From contig CAVSGR010000001.1 of assembly GCA_963727535.1 (NCBI GenBank), positions 806,001-870,000 on the forward strand: 64,000 nucleotides of DNA, written 5' to 3'. Origin of the DNA: RBG-16-34-14 sp963727535 (GTDB lineage: Bacteria > Bacteroidota > Ignavibacteria > Ignavibacteriales > Ignavibacteriaceae). The position numbers were made by a program, and so were the translations under genes. Position 1 is the stretch's first letter. Every line of letters begins with the position of its first letter. Positions 55,881 to 64,000 of this stretch are shown here, piece by piece. The notes beneath the pieces are model-generated. The model was not told the origin of the DNA. It searched no databases and was given only the letters and a program-made list of their open reading frames with translations.

Positions 55881-58800
55881 ATGACAACAAATAGTCCAGC
55901 AAAAGATGGAATAATTGCCAAGATAATTGAATGGTCAATTAATAATAAAATACTGGTAATAATATTAACTGCTGCACTCATATTCGGCGGCATCTGGGCA
56001 ATTCAAAATACGCCAGTTGATGCAATACCCGATCTGAGCGATGTGCAGGTAATAATATTTACAAAATATCCCGGTCAGGGTCCGCAGATAGTTGAGGACC
56101 AGGTAACATATCCGCTTACTTCAAAAATGCTTTCTGTTCCTTATGCAAAAGATGTAAGAGGTTATTCGTTCTTCGGTTTTTCAATGGTCTATATAATTTT
56201 TGAAGATGGAACCGATCTCTACTGGGCAAGAAGCAGGGTACTTGAATATTTAAGTTCAATGAGAAGTTCTCTGCCTGAAGGTATATCACCCGAACTCGGT
56301 CCGGATGCTACCGGTTTAGGATGGGTTTACCAGTATGCACTTAAATCCAAAACAAAAAGCTTACAAGAATTACGTTCAATTCAGGATTGGTTCCTGAAAT
56401 ATGAATTGTCCGCAATCCCCGGAGTATCAGAAGTTGCGAGCGTAGGAGGATTTGTAAAACAATACCAGGTAAATGTTGATCCTACAAAATTAGCATCCTA
56501 CAATATTCCGCTAAGTATGGTTACAATGGCAATTAAGAAGAGCAATAATGATGTCGGCGGTAGACTGATGGAAATGGGCGAAACAGAATTTATGGTAAGA
56601 GGTTTAGGATACATAAAAAGTATTGACGATCTGAAAAATATTGCAATCGGGAAAGATAAAAGCACCGGTACGCCGGTTTATTTGAAAGATGTAGCAAATA
56701 TAGATATAGGACCCGAATTAAGAAGAGGGCTCGCCGATCTTAACGGAGAAGGTGAAGTTGTTGGCGGGATTGTAATTCAACGTTACGGAGAAAACGGGCT
56801 GGCTGTGATTAACAAAGTAAAAAAAAGATTACAGGAATTACAATCTTCACTGCCTCCTGACGTTCAGATAGTCCCTGTATATGACAGAAGTGAACTCATT
56901 CATAAGGCAGTTGATAACTTAGGCAATAAACTTTTAGAAGAAGGTTTGATTGTTGCATTAGTAATTATTCTTTTCCTTCTTCATTTCAGAAGTTCGCTCG
57001 TTGCAATCTTCACTTTACCCACAGCAGTACTGGCTGCTTTGCTTGTTATGAAATTACAGGGGTTAAATGCAAACATTATGTCTCTCGGTGGAATTGCAAT
57101 TGCTATCGGGGCAATGGTTGATGCTGCTATAATAATGGTAGAAAATTCTCATTCTCATATTTTGCATAACCAGCTTTTACCGGAAGAAAAACGGAGACCT
57201 CACTGGGCAGTAATTCTTGAGTCATCGAAAGAAGTCGGACCATCGATTTTCTATTCGTTGTTGGTAATTACAGTTTCTTTTATTCCTGTATTTACACTCG
57301 AAGCGCAGGAAGGGAGATTATTCAAACCGCTGGCATTTACAAAAACTTACTCGATGGCTGCTGGTGCAATATTGGCAATTACGATCGTTCCTGTTCTAAT
57401 GGGTTACTTCATCCGAGGCAAGATGAAAAAGGAAGATGAAAATCCAATTACAAGATTTTTGATGAATATCTACCATCCGATTGTTGATTTCGTATTAAAG
57501 AAAAGATGGTGGGTAATCATACTTTCTTTATTAATTGTTATCGGTTCATATATACCCTTTGCAAAGCTCGGTTCTGAGTTTATGCCGCCGTTGTATGAAG
57601 GTGATCTGCTTTATATGCCGACAACATTACCCGGAATCTCAATTACCAAAGCCAAAGAATTATTACAGCAAACAGATAAAATCATAAAATCATTTCCGGA
57701 AGTTAAATCTGTCTTTGGTAAAATTGGTCGTGCAGAAACAGCTACTGATCCGGCACCTCTCTCAATGATCGAAACAACTATTCAACTAAAACCTGAAGAT
57801 GAATGGCCGGAAGGAATGACTCGTGAAAAACTCGTTGAAGATCTTGACCAGGCAGTAAAAATCCCCGGACTCACAAACGCGTGGACTATGCCGATAAAAA
57901 CAAGAATCGATATGCTTTCAACAGGTATTAAAACTCCTGTAGGAATTAAAATTGCGGGACCGGATTTAAATGTACTTCAGGAGATAGGTAAAAAAATTGA
58001 AGAAGTTACAAGAACAATCCCAGACACCCGCTCTGTTTATGCAGAAAGATCTGTCGGCGGAAATTATGTTGACTTCAACATCGATAGAAACGCAATCGCA
58101 AGGTACGGACTTACAATTGCCGATGTTCAAAATGTTTTTATGTCAGCAGTCGGTGGAATGAATATCACACAAACAGTCGAAGGACTGGAGCGTTATCCTG
58201 TGAATCTCCGTTACCAGAGAGATTATCGCGATAACATCGAGGCATTAAAAAGAGTTCTTGTTCCACTCCCGGGCGGTGGAAATATTCCTCTTGATGAATT
58301 AGGCGATGTTGTGATACATAAAGGACCACCTATGATAAAATCAGAAAATGCACGACCGAATTCCTGGGTTTATATTGATATCGAAAACATTGATGTAGGA
58401 ACTTATGTAGAGAATGCACAAAAAATAATTGCACAAAAAATAAAACTTCCACAAGGATATTCATTAATATGGAGCGGGCAATATGAGTATATGGAAAGAG
58501 CAGCTAAAAAATTAGCGCTGGTAATACCGCTTACTTTACTGATTGTAATACTTCTGCTTTACTTTAATACAAGATCATTTATAAAAACCGGAATAATACT
58601 TCTCGCACTTCCATTCTCGATGGTTGGTGCTGTCTGGTATCTCTTCCTTGCAAATTTCCATTTAAGCGTGGCGGTATGGGTAGGTATAATTGCTTTGCTT
58701 GGTGTTAGCGCAGAGACCGGTGTAGTTATGCTGCTTTACTTAGATATCGCTTATGAAAAATGGAAAGAGAAAGGATTGCTGAAATCATTTGCCGATCTCA

Positions 58801-59063
58801 GGGAATCCATTTTTGAAGGTGCTGTAAAAAGGATTCGCCCTAAGATGATGACGGTTATGGTACTCTTCTTCGGTCTTCTGCCAATATTAATTGGACATGG
58901 TTCCGGTGGCGATGTAATGAAAAGAATTGCAGCACCAATGGCGGGAGGAATTTTTACCAGCTTAATTATGGAACTGACGATCTTCCCTGCGATCTTTTAT
59001 ATATGGAAAAGAAGAGAACTGAGAAAAAATAATCTGATAACAGAAAACAACAGGGAGAATTAA
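55881..59063 (+). CDS. cusA: Heavy-metal RND efflux pump, CusA-like (Cu/Ag)
   Basis: A 1060-residue inner-membrane pump of standard length. 'DAIPDLSDVQVIIFTKYPGQ' (about 43-62) and 'GGIAIAIGAMVDAAIIMVEN' (TM4 proton relay, about 405-424) are HME-RND signatures. The three methionines that form the Cu(I)/Ag(I) site in E. coli CusA (573, 623, 672) align with Met579 in 'LLYMPTTLPG', Met629 in 'PLSMIETTIQLKP' and Met678 in 'RIDMLSTGIKTP'. That supports copper/silver rather than Co/Zn/Cd. It is preceded by a hairpin pair and followed after 1 base by the P-II-like gene. Confidence 0.94.
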   Translation: MTTNSPAKDGIIAKIIEWSINNKILVIILTAALIFGGIWAIQNTPVDAIPDLSDVQVIIFTKYPGQGPQIVEDQVTYPLTSKMLSVPYAKDVRGYSFFGFSMVYIIFEDGTDLYWARSRVLEYLSSMRSSLPEGISPELGPDATGLGWVYQYALKSKTKSLQELRSIQDWFLKYELSAIPGVSEVASVGGFVKQYQVNVDPTKLASYNIPLSMVTMAIKKSNNDVGGRLMEMGETEFMVRGLGYIKSIDDLKNIAIGKDKSTGTPVYLKDVANIDIGPELRRGLADLNGEGEVVGGIVIQRYGENGLAVINKVKKRLQELQSSLPPDVQIVPVYDRSELIHKAVDNLGNKLLEEGLIVALVIILFLLHFRSSLVAIFTLPTAVLAALLVMKLQGLNANIMSLGGIAIAIGAMVDAAIIMVENSHSHILHNQLLPEEKRRPHWAVILESSKEVGPSIFYSLLVITVSFIPVFTLEAQEGRLFKPLAFTKTYSMAAGAILAITIVPVLMGYFIRGKMKKEDENPITRFLMNIYHPIVDFVLKKRWWVIILSLLIVIGSYIPFAKLGSEFMPPLYEGDLLYMPTTLPGISITKAKELLQQTDKIIKSFPEVKSVFGKIGRAETATDPAPLSMIETTIQLKPEDEWPEGMTREKLVEDLDQAVKIPGLTNAWTMPIKTRIDMLSTGIKTPVGIKIAGPDLNVLQEIGKKIEEVTRTIPDTRSVYAERSVGGNYVDFNIDRNAIARYGLTIADVQNVFMSAVGGMNITQTVEGLERYPVNLRYQRDYRDNIEALKRVLVPLPGGGNIPLDELGDVVIHKGPPMIKSENARPNSWVYIDIENIDVGTYVENAQKIIAQKIKLPQGYSLIWSGQYEYMERAAKKLALVIPLTLLIVILLLYFNTRSFIKTGIILLALPFSMVGAVWYLFLANFHLSVAVWVGIIALLGVSAETGVVMLLYLDIAYEKWKEKGLLKSFADLRESIFEGAVKRIRPKMMTVMVLFFGLLPILIGHGSGGDVMKRIAAPMAGGIFTSLIMELTIFPAIFYIWKRRELRKNNLITENNREN

Positions 59064-59064
59064 A

Positions 59065-59406
59065 ATGAAAGAAATAAAAGCATATATAAGACATGAAAAA
59101 GCCGACCTTGTAATTGAAAAATTGGAAGAAGCCGGCGTAAAAGGTATGACTCTGCTGGATGCAAATGCTCTGGCAGAGTGGGCAGATAAAGAAGCCTTCA
59201 GCTTCTCCATTGAGTATGTTCAGAAATATTCAAAAGTAGTTAAGATAGAACTGATCTGTAATAATGAAGATAGTGACAGGTTAGTCGAAGTGATCAAAAA
59301 ATATGCACATACAGGTAACAGCGGTGATGGATGGATATTTGTCAGCCCTGTTGAGAAAGCAGTGCATATAAAAACAGGTGAAGTAAACGATTTTAAAAAT
59401 TTATAA
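59065..59406 (+). CDS. P-II-like protein linked to RND metal efflux
   Basis: A 113-residue protein with the ferredoxin-like P-II fold: 'EIKAYIRHEKADLVIEKLEE' (3-22), 'KVVKIELICNNEDSDRLVEV' (about 58-77) and 'TGNSGDGWIFVSPVEKAVHI' (about 86-105), the last being the P-II B-loop-like signature. The T-loop part ('DANALAEWADKEAFSF') lacks the uridylylated Tyr region of GlnB. It is coupled to cusA (1-base gap). It may sense metal or nucleotide and modulate the pump; that is inference. Confidence 0.82.
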   Translation: MKEIKAYIRHEKADLVIEKLEEAGVKGMTLLDANALAEWADKEAFSFSIEYVQKYSKVVKIELICNNEDSDRLVEVIKKYAHTGNSGDGWIFVSPVEKAVHIKTGEVNDFKNL

Positions 59407-59428
59407 TCATAAACAAAAGGAGAAAAAA

Positions 59429-59812
59429 ATGTTAAAATATCACCAAAACATTTCCATTAGTTTTAGTTTTTGCATTAATGTTCACAGTTTTATCATTTGC
59501 ACAGCAGGATTCCTCTGCAAAAACATGGATATGAAAATACACAACATGGAAATGATGAATGACTCAACTCATCAGATGAAAGAAATGAAAATATGTCTAA
59601 TGAAAAAGATTCCATCGTACGAAGGTGTGATTGATTTAGAAACAATTGATAAAAATAAGGATGGAAAAGTTTACCAGGACTATGATGGACTACAATGTTA
59701 TATCTGACAAACCGGCAAATGCCCGCTTTGTGGAATGAAATTAAAAGAGGTTTCATTAGAGAAAGCAAAAGAAGTTCTTATCAAACACAATTTTAAAGTA
59801 AAAGGAAAATAA
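59429..59812 (+). pseudogene. Secreted CxxCGM metal-binding protein, frameshifted
   Basis: Parts of one protein appear in different frames: a signal peptide ('FPLVLVFALMFTVLSFAQQD'), a His/Met-rich middle, 'GVIDLETIDKNKDGKVYQD', 'MMDYNVISD' and 'GKCPLCGMKLKEVSLEKAKE'. The end matches the C-terminal module of the CusB-like adaptor closely. Several small indels (near 59438, 59519, 59574, 59681 and 59712) separate the pieces. The intact protein would be about 125 residues, secreted and able to bind a soft metal through CxxC. It lies between the P-II-like gene and a tiny membrane protein gene. Confidence 0.75.
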
Positions 59813-59817
59813 AAACG

Positions 59818-59913
59818 ATGGAAATTCTGGTTGGCTTAGGGTTTATCGCGTTAGTTGCTTTTTTTGCAGTTAGAAAATTTAAAGCAGCAAACAAAAAAGA
59901 CTGCTGCAAATAG
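59818..59913 (+). CDS. Tiny membrane protein with Cys-Cys tail (FeoB-associated-like)
   Basis: A 31-residue protein: one membrane helix ('ILVGLGFIALVAFFAV', residues 3-18) and a basic tail ending 'KKDCCK'. A GGA ribosome-binding element lies 12 bases upstream. The layout, a single N-terminal helix and a cytoplasmic Lys/Cys tail, resembles the FeoB-associated Cys-rich membrane proteins. No feoB is in the window, so a role in the copper system, perhaps metal hand-over at the membrane, is only suggested by place. Confidence 0.6.
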   Translation: MEILVGLGFIALVAFFAVRKFKAANKKDCCK

Positions 59914-59951
59914 ATCATAAATAATTTAAGAAGCTTCCCAAAAGGACAAGA

Positions 59952-61481
59952 ATGAAAAGATCACTGACCCTTATCGTACTGTTAATACTAAGCACAATTT
60001 TTACGGCTTCGTTCGCACAGGGCGGACACTTTGACCCGGATACTCTTCAGGTTGTTACTGTTAGTGGATTTGCTATTGTAGACACAACAATCGGTATAAA
60101 CAAAATGTATTACCTTGATGAAGATAATGACGGAACCCCCGATTATTTTTTAAATTTTGGTCCGTGGTGGTATGAGCCCGACAGTTCAACCGCTGCAAGA
60201 CCAAATGATGCAGCTCAAATAACAATAACAGGTGGACTCGCAGCTTCAACAAATATGAACGGTTATCCAATGATTATTGTTTATGAAATCAATGGAGAAT
60301 ACTGGAGAGATCCTTATGATCCTTTCTGGAATCATATGGGAACTAATCACGGCGGCAATTATATGATGGATAGTTGTTACACATCCGGCTTCGGGTGGAT
60401 GCACAATTCTTTGCAGACGGTTTCACTTAGTGGTCATGCACTCATAGATACAACATTCATTATGGCTCATTATTATGTTGATGTAAATAATGATGGTACA
60501 CCTGACTACTACTTAAATTTCGGACCACCATGGTATGAACCAACCTCCGGTGCTGCACGTCCTGAGTTTGGTGACTCAATAAACATTGTCGGTGGAATGC
60601 TCAACAATGGACTTCTCCCAATGTTAGTTGTTTATGAGATAAATGGATTACAATGGAGAGACTCATCGAGCATTGGTCAACAATTTGGCGGCGGCTGGAT
60701 TCACAGAAACATGAATGGCGCGCAACAATTCCACACACCTTATGATAGTATGGACAGAGTCACGATGAATCCGGGCTGGTGGAACAATGGAGGTGGACAC
60801 AACGGTGGAATGAGTGATTCATTATTTTGCCAGATACTTGAAATATTTCCCATGGATATTCATACACTCGGTGATGAGAACGCATTTGCCGGTTATGAAA
60901 TGGATTTCTTTTCCACATCAATGATGGGCGGAGGAATGAATAACCAGATGAGTTGCGGCGGTCATATGAATTTTAATAGTAATGCAGATTTTCAATTCCA
61001 TTTTACTGATGAACAATTGATGGATGCAAACATTACCGCATCATCTGTTAAAGTAAAATATTGGGATAGTGATATTAATCTGTGGAAAGAAATTTCCAAT
61101 GCAACTTTAAATACCGTAAGTAACACTATTACTTTCAGCCAGACAACAGCGGCTAATTACTTTATTCTAACAGGAGATTCGCCTACTTCAGTTGGGAACA
61201 CTGGTAATGCACTGCCGGATCAGTTTATTCTAAAACAGAATTATCCGAATCCTTTTAATCCATCAACAACAATTGAATTTTCTCTCTCTGAGAGAACAAA
61301 GGTTAAGCTAATCGTGTCTAACATTCTTGGAGAAAAGATTGTTGAATTAGCAGATGGAATATTTAATAGCGGAAACTATTCAATTAAATTTGATGGAAAG
61401 AATCTTTCTTCGGGCGTTTATTTCTACCAATTGATAACTGATAAGTCTGTTCAAGTTAAAAAAATGCAGTTAATTAAGTAG
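59952..61481 (+). CDS. His/Met-rich T9SS surface protein in the copper island
   Basis: A 509-residue protein with a signal peptide (1-22, 'TASFAQGG'). Two related domains follow, starting 'LQVVTVSGFAIVDTT' (about 32) and 'LQTVSLSGHALIDTT' (about 154). Each carries a calcium-loop-like segment 'DEDNDGTPDYFLNFGP' or 'DVNNDGTPDYYLNFGP' and ends in 'YEINGxxWRD'. Between and after them come His/Met/Asn/Gly-rich parts ('NHMGTNHGGNYMMDS', 'NNGGGHNGGMSDS', 'SMMGGGMNNQMSCGGHM'). The C-terminus is a type A T9SS domain ('LKQNYPNPFNPSTTIEFSLS'). It probably sits on the cell surface and binds copper. No known enzyme motif. Confidence 0.85.
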   Translation: MKRSLTLIVLLILSTIFTASFAQGGHFDPDTLQVVTVSGFAIVDTTIGINKMYYLDEDNDGTPDYFLNFGPWWYEPDSSTAARPNDAAQITITGGLAASTNMNGYPMIIVYEINGEYWRDPYDPFWNHMGTNHGGNYMMDSCYTSGFGWMHNSLQTVSLSGHALIDTTFIMAHYYVDVNNDGTPDYYLNFGPPWYEPTSGAARPEFGDSINIVGGMLNNGLLPMLVVYEINGLQWRDSSSIGQQFGGGWIHRNMNGAQQFHTPYDSMDRVTMNPGWWNNGGGHNGGMSDSLFCQILEIFPMDIHTLGDENAFAGYEMDFFSTSMMGGGMNNQMSCGGHMNFNSNADFQFHFTDEQLMDANITASSVKVKYWDSDINLWKEISNATLNTVSNTITFSQTTAANYFILTGDSPTSVGNTGNALPDQFILKQNYPNPFNPSTTIEFSLSERTKVKLIVSNILGEKIVELADGIFNSGNYSIKFDGKNLSSGVYFYQLITDKSVQVKKMQLIK

Positions 61482-61489
61482 GGAATGAG

Positions 61490-61540
61490 TTACCTTCGAG
61501 GTTACTGAGCAGATGACAATGCGCTAACCCCGAAGGTTAG
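61490..61540. repeat. Inverted pair of a short TAACC-CGAAGG repeat
   Basis: TTACCTTCGAGGTTA (61490-61504) and CTAACCCCGAAGGTTAG (61524-61540) are inverted, imperfect copies of each other (13 of 15 bases). They begin 8 bases after the stop of the surface protein gene. The rest of 61541-61734 holds only a doubtful 54-codon open frame. Confidence 0.5.
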
Positions 61541-61734
61541 GAAAGTAAAGTAGTAAAAAAATGTTTTATAATTTTTTCTTTGGAGATCGCTGTGCTATTC
61601 GCCACAAAAATCCGATTAGTGAATGGAAATTTATTTACCCCGAAGATGTAATCCATTTTTCATCCTTTTGCACTATTGAATTACTTCATTCCCCTTCTTA
61701 TTTACATCTTACAAAAAAAGAGTAAGAAAAAATT

Positions 61735-61956
61735 ATGCTTCATCACGGTTTCATGGGAGGAATGTGGTATGGCTGGATATTCTGGCTGGTTATTTTAGCG
61801 GTAATCATTTGGGTGATCGTCAATCAAATGAATAAAAACAAAAGGGATACCCAATCGCCGCAACAGGAATCAGCACTGGATATTCTAAAGAAAAGATATG
61901 CACAGGGGGAGATAAATAAAAATGAATTCGAAGAGAAGAAAAAAAATCTATCTTAA
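61735..61956 (+). CDS. SHOCT-domain small membrane protein
   Basis: A 73-residue protein. A His/Met/Gly/Trp start ('MLHHGFMGGMWYGW') leads into one membrane helix ('IFWLVILAVIIWVIVNQM', about 15-32), a charged linker, and a C-terminal SHOCT domain ('ALDILKKRYAQGEINKNEFE', about 47-66). Small proteins of this layout are common beside copper-resistance genes. Function is unknown; the Met/His start could contact metal. Confidence 0.85.
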   Translation: MLHHGFMGGMWYGWIFWLVILAVIIWVIVNQMNKNKRDTQSPQQESALDILKKRYAQGEINKNEFEEKKKNLS

Positions 61957-61996
61957 AGTTTCGTGTTCGTAAAAAAATAAAATCATGTTAAACTTT

Positions 61997-62012
61997 GTTA
62001 AAAGAATGTAAC
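61997..62012. promoter_or_regulatory. Candidate operator related to that at 52331
   Basis: GTTAAAAGAATGTAAC shares AGAATGTAA exactly with the dyad at 52331-52343, and also begins GTTA. It lies about 75 bases before the broken Met-rich gene. A common metal-responsive regulator is possible but unproven. Confidence 0.35.
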
Positions 62013-62085
62013 GTATACCACTTTTAAACAATTTATTTTTGATCTGTAACAAAAAAAATTAAATGACTCGAAAGGAGTTGAAAAA

Positions 62086-62507
62086 ATGTTAACAAAAAAT
62101 TGATTGCAGTTATTCTCGCAGGTCTTCTTATCTCATCAGGCATTATTATCAATGCCCACAGGAAAAATCTGTTGAACAAAGATGAAAAATGACCACAGAG
62201 AAGAGGTGATGGATTACATGATAAATCACACAATGTTATGCAGAATTCATGAACAAAATGATGAATAATAAGGATGCCTGAATCCAATGATGGGTAAACT
62301 GATGAACAACAATCATTCACGCTGGAATATGATGAATCGGAAATTGCCAAAAGCGAATACCGAAAGTTCATTTTGGAATCAAATGTGGCAAAACATCATA
62401 ATCATAGTAAATGCTGAAATGATGCAGGGATGATGGGAAATGATGCACGGTGAGGAATGATGAATCATAATATGATGGGTCATATGATGAACGATTCAAC
62501 TAAATAA
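62086..62507 (+). pseudogene. Met/His-rich secreted protein, heavily frameshifted
   Basis: A signal peptide can be read ('KKLIAVILAGLLISSGIIIN', about 62096-62155) but not in frame with the ATG at 62086. Further on, all three frames show Met/His/Asn-rich pieces such as 'EEVMDYMINHTM', and the end reads 'MMNHNMMGHMMNDSTK' before a stop at 62505-62507. An AGGAG ribosome-binding site stands 9 bases upstream of the ATG. The intact gene probably coded a short, soft-metal-binding periplasmic protein. I cannot reconstruct it fully; indels near 62090, 62157 and 62190 and several later ones are needed. Confidence 0.6.
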
Positions 62508-62632
62508 TTCGCGGGAATTATGGATTTCGCCTTCTGGTAAAAAATAAGAGAATATTCATTCATTTCCCCGTTTCTAAAAAGGACGGGGGATGAATTAATG
62601 ATGAACGAGATTAATTTTGTAGGAGAATAACC

Positions 62633-63016
62633 ATGTCTTACTATTTTTCAAAAAAATCAGCTTTGGGGTTCGATGAAGCAATTAAAAAAGTAACTGAAGC
62701 TTTAAAGAGTGAGGGTTTCGGTATCTTAACAGAAATTGATGTGCGGGAAATATTAAAGAAGAAACTGGATGTGGATTTTCGTCCTTACAGAATCCTTGGT
62801 GCCTGCAATCCTCCCTTTGCCTACAAAGCGTTGCAAACAGAAGACAAAGTCGGTATCATGCTGCCATGCAATGTTATCGTCCAGGAAAAAGAAGATGGAG
62901 TTGAAATCGCTGCAGTCGATCCGGTGGCGTCGATGCAAGCCATTGATAATCCCAAACTTGGTGAGATTGCCGACGAAATTCGGAAACGGTTGCATAGTGT
63001 GATTGATAGTTTATAA
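62633..63016 (+). CDS. DUF302 domain protein
   Basis: A 127-residue soluble protein. 'GFDEAIKKVTEALKSEGFGI' (about 12-31), 'LTEIDVREILKKKLDVDFRP' and 'YRILGACNPPFAYKALQTED' (about 52-71), then 'GIMLPCNVIVQEKEDGVEIA', are the DUF302 core with its conserved A-C-N-P and P-C-N. An AGGAG site precedes the ATG. The family is often found beside metal or sulfur genes; its biochemical role is unsettled. It lies 55 bases before the Cu ATPase. Confidence 0.9.
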   Translation: MSYYFSKKSALGFDEAIKKVTEALKSEGFGILTEIDVREILKKKLDVDFRPYRILGACNPPFAYKALQTEDKVGIMLPCNVIVQEKEDGVEIAAVDPVASMQAIDNPKLGEIADEIRKRLHSVIDSL

Positions 63017-63071
63017 ATGACAATTGGCTGCGTGGTGTCAATAACACTTAGCAAAAAAATAGGAATGCCGA

Positions 63072-64000
63072 ATGAAAAACGAACATCAAGATCATAATCA
63101 TAGTTCACACAATATAGATCATGACAAACATTCAGAGCATGATCATACAAAACATAATGACCAAAGTTCTCATGAAAAGATGAATCAGAAAAAAGATGAG
63201 CATAGCGGGCATAGCCATTCGGAACATCACGGTCATATGATTAAAGATTTTAAGAAGAGATTTTGGATTTCACTCGTGATTACAATTCCAATCCTTCTTC
63301 TCTCTCCCCTGGTCCAGCAATTTCTGGGACTTAAAGAAACTTTGCGCTTCAATAGCGATATCTATGTTTTGTTTGCGCTTTCATCATTCACATTTTTCTA
63401 CGGCGGCTGGCCTTTCTTAAAAGGACTATTTCGATGAATTGAAAAAGAAGCAGCCGGGTATGATGACATTAATTGCACTTGCAATATCGGTTGCATATTT
63501 CTACAGCAGTGCTGTTGTGTTTGGTGTAAAAGGTGAAGTTTTCTTTTGGGAGCTTGCAACACTGATTGACATTATGCTTCTCGGTCACTGGATAGAAATG
63601 AAATCAGTTATGGGCGCTTCAAAGGCTCTTGAGGAACTTGCCAAACTCATGCCGGATGAGGCTCATAAAATTGATGATGACGGGAATGTTACTGACGTTC
63701 CGGTTTCCGAACTTAAGCACGAAGCTAAATTATTAATAAAACCGGGAGAAAAAATTCCAGCCGATGGAAAAATCTTTGAAGGGAAAAGTTCCATCAATGA
63801 AGCGATGATTACAGGCGAATCCAAACCTGTTTCCAAAAGTGAAGGTGATGCAGTAGTCGGCGGATCAATAAATGGCGAAGGCTCAATAAAAATTGAAGTT
63901 GAGAAAATTGGTGATGAAACTTTTCTTTCACAGGTTGTGAAAATGGTTAAGGAAGCACAGGAGAGTAAATCCAAAACTCAGAACTTTGCAAACAAAGCTG
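63072..64000 (+). pseudogene. Copper-translocating P1B ATPase (CopB-like), frameshifted and cut by the window edge
   Basis: The N-terminus (residues 1-56) has sixteen histidines ('HSGHSHSEHHGH'), typical of CopB-type pumps, not the CxxC domains of CopA. Membrane helices follow. The first frame ends at 63437 with '...FLKGLFR'. The next frame continues at once with 'ELKKKQPGMMTLIALAISVA', so one extra base near 63428-63435 breaks the gene. Downstream are 'VPVSELKHEAKLLIKPGEKI' and the phosphatase motif 'NEAMITGESKPVSKSEGD'. The CPC/CPH helix and phosphorylation site lie beyond the edge. It would export Cu(I)/Cu(II) or Ag(I) to the periplasm, feeding the Cus-like pump. Confidence 0.87.

Noticed and set aside
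61561..61725. 54-codon open frame just upstream of the SHOCT gene
   Set aside because: It starts with ATG and ends at TAA 9 bases before the SHOCT gene, but has no clear ribosome-binding site, no signal or membrane segment and no recognisable motif. It could still be real.

Overview
This AT-rich window looks like a chromosomal segment of a Gram-negative member of the Ignavibacteria / Bacteroidota-Chlorobiota group. The evidence is several secreted proteins with C-terminal 'NYPNPFNPxTxI' type IX secretion (T9SS) sorting domains, a TonB-dependent receptor with an N-terminal carboxypeptidase-regulatory-like domain, a eukaryotic-type citrate synthase, an archaeal-type AsnRS and a complete mre/rodA cell-shape cluster. 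Everything here rests on reading the sequence; no database search was run.

Layout. (1) 0-8.3 kb, minus strand: an outer-membrane locus with a LacI-family regulator (two identical perfect operators upstream), a T9SS surface protein made of two near-identical 361-residue modules, a TonB-dependent receptor and a large secreted protein running off the left edge. (2) 8.7-17.6 kb: housekeeping genes: a CAU tRNA, a frameshifted pepD, typA, clpS, etfBA, a bifunctional-nuclease-like protein, a DUF2851 protein and pyrF. (3) 17.6-29.8 kb, minus strand: cell shape and nucleotide synthesis: rodA, mrdA (frameshifted), mreDCB, purH, purN, a TPR lipoprotein-like protein, pyrG and citrate synthase. (4) 30.1-34.5 kb, plus strand: POTRA/barrel protein, Sel1-repeat protein and a SpoIIE/RsbU-type phosphatase. 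(5) 34.5-40.3 kb, minus strand: MFS exporter, nusB, YdcF-like, tonB, VanZ-like and nnrDE. (6) 40.3-49.9 kb, minus strand: a complex I membrane-arm-only cluster nuoJKLMN, with an ion-transporter-superfamily antiporter and an orphan small protein between nuoM and nuoN, two pairs of intergenic hairpins, and a four-helix-bundle cassette with terminal inverted repeats between asnS and nuoJ. (7) 50.2-52.1 kb: a T9SS protein gene broken by many single-base insertions. (8) 52.4-64 kb, plus strand: a copper/silver resistance island: Cys-rich periplasmic protein, CusC/CusB/CusA-type RND efflux system, P-II-like protein, CxxCGM metal-binding proteins, a 31-residue Cys-tailed membrane protein, a His/Met-rich surface protein, a SHOCT protein, a broken Met-rich protein, a DUF302 protein and a His-rich Cu P-type ATPase cut by the right edge.

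Two features stand out. First, a family of paired intergenic hairpins keeps its loop constant while its arms change together on both sides (compensatory variation), at three places. Second, reading frames are disrupted in six genes (pepD, mrdA, the 50-52 kb T9SS gene, two small metal-binding genes and the Cu ATPase). Where the original frame can be reconstructed, the lesions are almost all one-base insertions. Because mrdA should be needed in a rod-shaped cell carrying rodA/mreBCD, sequence or assembly error is the simplest explanation for at least part of them.
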